A stretch of 64,000 nt of DNA. Source: Deinandra increscens subsp. villosa. Its lineage: Eukaryota > Streptophyta > Magnoliopsida > Asterales > Asteraceae. Of this stretch, positions 58,701 through 64,000 are shown piece after piece (the first letter of the stretch is position 1; every line of letters begins with the position of its first letter). Where the stretch lies: the NCBI GenBank assembly GCA_039602395.1, contig JBCNJP010000006.1:8772766-8836765 (forward strand), written 5' to 3'. The notes beneath the pieces were generated by a model. It was not told the DNA's origin. It made no database searches and saw nothing but the letters and a program-made list of their open reading frames with translations. A program made the translations under genes and the position numbers.

Positions 58701-60500
58701 AAAGTGATCGCCTATGGGTCCAGGCAACTAAAGGATACTGAGAAGAATTATACAACGCATGATCTGGAATTGGGAGCCGTTGTTCATGCACTCAAGATTT
58801 GGAGACATTACCTATATGGAACAATGTGCACAATATTCACCGATCATAAAAGTTTACAGCACATCTTTGATCAGAAAGACCTCAACATGCGGCAAAGAAG
58901 GTGGGTTGAACTACTGAACGATTATGATTTGGCAATCAAATATCATCCGGGAAAAGCAAATGTGGTGGCAGATGCCCTAAGCAGAAAAGAATACGAAAAG
59001 CCTCGACGGGTACGAGCGCTTCAACTTACAATACATTCAGGATTACCGGATCGGATCCGTGACTGCCAACGAGAAGCTTTGAAAGCAGAAAACTTCGCAG
59101 CTGAAGCACTGCGTGGTGTAGATGGCCATTCTGAAGTTAAGTCCGATGGACTCACATACTATAATGACAGAATCTGGGTTCCATTGTTTGGAAATCTCCG
59201 TGAGCTCGTGATGAACGAGGCTCACAAGTCAAGATATTCGGTGCACCCTGGATCGGATAAAATGTATCAGGACTTAAAGAATCTTTATTGGTGGCCGAAT
59301 ATGAAAGCCGACATTGCTCGATATGTGGCTAAATGCTTAACCTGCTCAAGAGTCAAGATTGAATACCAAAAGCCCTCAGGATTGTTGCAACAGCCAAAGA
59401 TCCCAGAATGGAAATGGGAGGATATTTCAATGGATTTTGTAACGGGACTACCTCATCGATCAAATCAACCGGATGCGATTTGGGTTGTCATCGATCGATT
59501 AACCAAATCGGCACATTTCATTCCGATGAAGGAAAGTGATAATATGGATAAGTTAACAAAACTGTACATCGACAGAATTGTGAAGCTTCACGGTGTGCCT
59601 AAGACTATCATTTCTGATCGAGATCCTCGATTTACTTCCCGGCTATGGCAATCAATGCAAGAAGCGTTGGGAACCCGACTAGATATGAGTACAGCCTATC
59701 ACCCACAAACAGATGGTCAATCGGAACGAACCATTCAAACCTTAGAAGATATGCTCCGAGCCTGCGTTCTTGACTTTGGGAAAGATTGGGAGACTCACCT
59801 TCCTCTGGTGGAGTTCTCTTACAACAACAGCTATCATTCAAGCATCGGTGCAGCACCTTTTGAAGCACTTTATGGCAGAAAATGTAGATCGCCCGTGTGT
59901 TGGGCCGAAACGGGTGAGAAAGGACTCACTGGACCGGAAGTTATCCATGATATGACCGAGCGGATTATTCAAATCAGGCAACGGCTAGCTGCAGCGCGTG
60001 ATCGACAAAAGAGTTATGCCGACAAACGCCGAAAACCTCTAAAGTTTGAGGTGGGTGACAAAGTATTGTTGAAGGTATCTCCCTGGAAAGGAGTGATACG
60101 CTTCGGGAAGCGTGGGAAGTTGAATCCTCGCTACATCGGTCCGTTCGAAATAATTGGGGAAGTAGGCCCGGTGGCCTATCGATTGCAACTCCCTGCTGAA
60201 CTCGATGGAGTTCACAACGTGTTTCACGTTTCCAATCTAAAGAAATGTCTGGCTGAAGACATCGAAATAATTCCTCTGGAGGAATTGGAAATCGACGAAC
60301 ATTTGAGATTTATCGAGCAACCAGTAGAAATCATGGGACGCGAGGAGAAAGCCCTCAAACGTAGCAAGATTCCGATCGTCAAGGTGCGATGGAACTCAAG
60401 GCGTGGACCTGAATATACTTGGGAACGTGAGGATCAGATGAAGAAAAAGTATCCTCACTTGTTTGAGCAAACGTCCACAGAAACTCAAGGTATAATTTAA
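55799..60500 (+). CDS. gag-pol: Tekay-clade Ty3/gypsy chromovirus gag-pol polyprotein, 1539 aa after splicing
   Basis: Exon 1 at 55799-55916 (MSGRAGRNNINLTPAQLQAM) and exon 2 from 55999 join in frame over an 82-bp intron. From 56031 the frame is open for 1489 codons. Domains by spliced residue follow. Gag runs about 60-220 (TFEGAALTWWNAEIQ). Three zinc knuckles lie about 289-375, the last CYECGAQGHMKRDC. The aspartic protease is at about 443 (LFDSGAERSFI). RT peaks at 779 (FIDDILIYS). RNase H is near 926 (YCDAS, TDHKSL and VADALSR present). Integrase has an HHCC zinc-binding region, then D1185, D1246 and E in DD35E spacing. The C-terminal chromodomain-like segment ends WEREDQMKKKYPHLFEQ. RT and integrase catalytic residues are all present and there is no frameshift, so this looks recent. 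The element lacks its own 5' LTR and primer site, which an inverted 3' end replaces, so it could not replicate in its present form. Confidence 0.93.
55917..55998 (+). other. Predicted 82-bp intron in gag
   Basis: Donor CATG|GTAATT and acceptor TTGCATCAG|GAAAC. Unspliced translation stops at TAA after nine bases. Spliced translation continues HGNIHHCTFKSFMDCKP, the usual join before the gag domain in related elements. The interior is T- and A-rich. Confidence 0.7.
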
Positions 60501-60658
60501 TTTTGGGGACCAAAATTCCTTAACAGGAGGAGGATGTGACAACCCTAAAACTTTTTGCTTTCTTTCCCAGCGACGATAGCAACGACGACAGCTGATGCTG
60601 CGAACGCTACGACACAAGAATAATTTTCGGGACGAAAATTTCAATTTCAGGGGAAGGA
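60501..60658 (+). other. 3' UTR with two polypurine-like tracts
   Basis: GGAGGAGGA is followed by TGTGACAACCC at 60535, and AGGGGAAGGA is followed by TGTGACACCCG at 60659. Each is preceded by a similar palindrome-like block, TTTTGGGGACCAAAATT and TTTTCGGGACGAAAATTT. Either could mark the LTR start. I use 60659 here because the boundary motif is the more typical one, but 60535 is possible. Confidence 0.75.
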
Positions 60659-62440
60659 TGTGACACCCGAGAATTTCAAGGTTAACTTCCGTTAGACAAA
60701 TCCGTTAGTTACGTTATAAGTGTTAACTTAGTAACTAATGCATAACTAGGCCAAATACGTCCACGACATTTGGTTGATCACCGAACCCGCCCATATGTGC
60801 TATGTGTCCATTTATGGTTGTCAATATGTGCAATGTGATTTAAATGCATGATTTAATATTATGAATAGCATGACAAATTGTAAATCCTTGATTATGTGAC
60901 AAATTTGTATGTTTTAGGTTTCCAGCGAAACTACCGAGCGAAACTATAGTGTCGCCCGGTAGTTAGCTAAACTGCCTGATTTATTCATAATCAGAGCCAG
61001 TTTCGCCGGCCAGCGAAACTGCCAGCGAAACTAGCCTCTGATATAAATAAACTTAATAAACCCTAGTTTCTCCATTTGCCTCATTTCATCACAAACACAC
61101 ACACACTCCTCTCTGGAACCTGGTCAGCCGAGAAAGTCACCCAAGGACCAAGATCTCAGCCTCTAGGCCATCATCTCATCTCATCTATCGATTCTTGATA
61201 TCAAACGTGAGTCCCAAAACTATGTTTTATGCTTTTCTATGTGTTTTCTTCTTAAAGCATGATCAAACCTTCATGAAAACTTGTATGCTTCTGAGATAAT
61301 GCTTAGGAATGCTAGATCTATCATAAAGTTAGCAACTTTGCGTATGAAATCCAGCCATGATAGAGATTTATGCTATTTTAGCCATTTTAGGGTTTTATAT
61401 GTATTTTGGGTGATTTGATGACAAAATGCATGTTTAAGGTGTTAAAGCTTGCTGATTTATGTTGGTAAATGCCTATGTATGCTAAATAATGAATTGCATG
61501 TAAGATCAGAAGCTGTTAGGTTGATTTTTAGGCAAATCCGTATGTTTTTCGCGACCAGCGAAACTGTGTGTTCTCTGGGCGAAATTATCCAGCGAATTTA
61601 CTTGTTCATTCAGCGACACTGTCGAGCGAAACTATAGTGTCGCTAGCGAAACTGACCCGACCAGCTCGAACGAAACTACCGAGCGAAATACCGAACGAAA
61701 GTTCAAACCAGTTTCCCTGCGAAACTAGGCTAGCGAAACTGCGTCAGCAGTTTCGGGCGAAACTAGCCTAGCGAAACTGTGTCACCGGGCATTGCCTAGC
61801 GAAAGTGCTGCCCGTGCACCCAGCGAAACTGCCTAGCGAAACTGTGCTAGCGAAACTAAGACCTGACCTGAAAACCAAACTTGTGAAATTTGCTTAAGTG
61901 TTATGCCATGACTTACATGATTATGCCATGATGAAACATGCTTGATATCTGAATTATATGAACCCTTGTTTATGATCAACCATCGGTGTCGTGTGTCGAT
62001 ATGTCGTGTCTTAGCTTAACGTGCTATGTTATGGGCCATAGTGAACGTTGTTTGAAATGAATTAGACACAAGACTAATATATAAGACCTAAATGAATTAT
62101 AGGTCTTCATTAAGAAATCAATCCAAGGATAATTAAGCAAGTCTAGCCGAGCAACCAAAGGTGAGTGTCACTAACCCGCAAGATACGATCCCGTTAGGGA
62201 CGGAAAGAACAACTTAAAAACAATGCTGACAAAACTTACGAGTGCTGAGCACCGGACGAATAGAAATCGACTGTTTTTTTTCACCAAAGTGTTTATGGGG
62301 ACACTTGGGGAGGAATTCAGGTCGCTGTTTACGAAAAATAAAACTGATAAATGATTTCCGGGTCCGAAAGGAAACCCTAAGTGAAATGTTTTAATATGGC
62401 TAGCATAGGTTAAAGGCTTTAAACCAAATGATATCACATG
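60659..62440 (+). repeat. Tekay-type 3' LTR, plus orientation, truncated
   Basis: It begins TGTGACACCCGAG after the polypurine tract and is the inverse of 55470-53692. It stops at ATATCACATGA (about 62441), about 0.8 kb short of the complete LTR length seen at 52877-55470. There it switches to inverted LTR sequence. AGCGAAACT motifs are dense at 60925-61035 and 61556-61860. A leader-like AAACACACACACAC lies near 61095. Confidence 0.88.
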
Positions 62441-64000
62441 ACTATTTAATTTGCGGTGTTCCACCGTCATTTATTTTTATCTGCGGACTTTCGTCACTGC
62501 TCTTTTTGCCTCCCCCGCGTCCTCCTCTTGGGATCACGGTGTCAAATAGGCTGATATTGTTCCCCGTGCACCTCCAGTGCCCCGGAGCAGAGTTTGTCAA
62601 ACTCCAGTAGATCTACCCAACATCCCCTCGCTTCCACGAATTAATGGCACAATTAATTATGAGGACTTTTTATTTAACCAAAAACATTCCTTAGAAATCA
62701 TGTGATATCATTTGGTTTAAAGCCTTTAACCTATGCTAGCCATATTAAAACATTTCACTTAGGGTTTCCTTTCGGACCCGGAAATCATTTATCAGTTTTA
62801 TTTTTCGTAAACAGCGACCTGAATTCCTCCCCAAGTGTCCCCATAAACACTTTGGTGAAAAAAAAACAGTTGATTTCTATTCGTCCGGTGCTCAGCACTC
62901 GTAAGTTTTGTCAGCATTGTTTTTAAGTTGTTCTTTCCGTCCCTAACGGGATCGTATCTTGCGGGTTAGTGACACTCACCTTTGGTTGCTCGGCTAGACT
63001 TGCTTAATTATCCTTGGATTGATTTCTTAATGAAGACCTATAATTCATTTAGGTCTTATATATTAGTCTTGTGTCTAATTCATTTCAAACAACGTTCACT
63101 ATGGCCCATAACATAGCACGTTAAGCTAAGACACGACATATCGACACACGACACCGATGGTTGATCATAAACAAGGGTTCATATAATTCAGATATCAAGC
63201 ATGTTTCATCATGGCATAATCATGTAAGTCATGGCATAACACTTAAGCAAATTTCACAAGTTTGGTTTTCAGGTCAGGTCTTAGTTTCGCTAGCACAGTT
63301 TCGCTAGGCAGTTTCGCTGGGTGCACGGGCAGCACTTTCGCTAGGCAATGCCCGGTGACACAGTTTCGCTAGGCTAGTTTCGCCCGAAACTGCTGACGCA
63401 GTTTCGCTAGCCTAGTTTCGCAGGGAAACTGGTTTGAACTTTCGTTCGGTATTTCGCTCGGTAGTTTCGTTCGAGCTGGTCGGGTCAGTTTCGCTAGCGA
63501 CACTATAGTTTCGCTCGACAGTGTCGCTGAATGAACAAGTAAATTCGCTGGATAATTTCGCCCAGAGAACACACAGTTTCGCTGGTCGCGAAAAACATAC
63601 GGATTTGCCTAAAAATCAACCTAACAGCTTCTGATCTTACATGCAATTCATTATTTAGCATACATAGGCATTTACCAACATAAATCAGCAAGCTTTAACA
63701 CCTTAAACATGCATTTTGTCATCAAATCACCCAAAATACATATAAAACCCTAAAATGGCTAAAATAGCATAAATCTCTATCATGGCTGGATTTCATACGC
63801 AAAGTTGCTAACTTTATGATAGATCTAGCATTCCTAAGCATTATCTCAGAAGCATACAAGTTTTCATGAAGGTTTGATCATGCTTTAAGAAGAAAACACA
63901 TAGAAAAGCATAAAACATAGTTTTGGGACTCACGTTTGATATCAAGAATCGATAGATGAGATGAGATGATGGCCTAGAGGCTGAGATCTTGGTCCTTGGG
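62441..64000 (-). repeat. Third LTR copy, inverted, running off the window
   Basis: This equals 53428-54985 of the left LTR in the same (minus) orientation. At 54790 versus 63798 it shares a base with the plus-strand copy rather than with the left copy. It also has its own change near 62872 (TTGATTTC), so it is a distinct copy. It continues beyond the end of the window. Confidence 0.88.

Noticed and set aside
60396..60644. Minus-strand ORF identical to the plus-strand ORF at 55485-55733
   Set aside because: It is only the inverted repeat of the pol 3' end and UTR read antisense, and it has no independent coding features.
52877..64000. Dismissing the inverted LTR structure as a pure read artefact
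   Set aside because: The three LTR copies carry distinct single-base differences and different poly-A lengths, so simple read fold-back does not explain all of it. Assembly error still needs testing.
1..64000. tRNA, rRNA, snoRNA genes or CRISPR arrays
   Set aside because: No cloverleaf box sequences, rRNA cores or spaced direct repeats were recognised. The tRNA-like matches are retroelement primer sites.
1..64000. Integrated pararetrovirus
   Set aside because: The intact polyprotein has an integrase with DD35E and a chromodomain-like end, and there is no movement-protein or coat signature. It is an LTR retrotransposon.

Overview
This window reads as gene-poor nuclear DNA from a flowering plant. 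It is built almost entirely of nested transposable elements, and I see no rRNA, tRNA, CRISPR array, prokaryotic operon or ordinary single-copy host gene. The copia elements carry an extra ORF between pol and the 3' LTR whose style I associate with daisy-family (Asteraceae) genomes. That taxonomic hint is from memory, not computed.

Layout. 1-6133: 3' half of a Ty1/copia element (decayed RT-RNase H, extra ORF copy 1, polypurine tract, LTR), inserted into 6134-7580, a minus-strand fragment of a gag-only copia-type element. 7581-11639: a copia LTR fragment and the 3' part of an old gypsy-like element. 11640-23646: a complete 12,007-bp Helitron with defined ends, holding a broken Rep-helicase gene, a broken RPA-like gene and a captured F-box pseudogene, all on the minus strand. 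23647-32366: two broken gag-only copia-type elements in opposite orientations. 32437-46476: a complete 14,040-bp CACTA (En/Spm) transposon with TAA target duplication. It has no recognisable TNPD transposase but carries passengers: a nearly intact spliced copy of the copia extra ORF, a spliced PB1-like gene, a cold-shock-domain gene fragment, a small coiled-coil gene and a large inverted array of short repeats. 46480-50210: LTR, primer site and coding remnants of the gypsy-like element that the CACTA entered. 50211-52876: a minus-strand copia LTR and extra ORF copy 3. 52877-64000: a Tekay-type chromovirus with an intact 1539-codon gag-pol whose flanks are three LTR segments in alternating orientation.

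The central observation is that one gene family, the extra ORF, appears three times: twice next to copia LTRs and once inside a DNA transposon. The CACTA copy has an in-frame 80-bp intron, a four-fold 60-bp internal repeat, GTG where the homologue has ATG, and one TAA followed by still-conserved sequence. Second, the Tekay element has an intact polyprotein that appears to need removal of an 82-bp intron in gag, and it sits in a fold-back LTR structure. Third, both DNA transposons (Helitron and CACTA) have clean ends and carry captured gene pieces.

Most genes here are TE genes, so working together means nesting and capture rather than a pathway. Exon boundaries are predictions from splice-site sequence and reading frame only.
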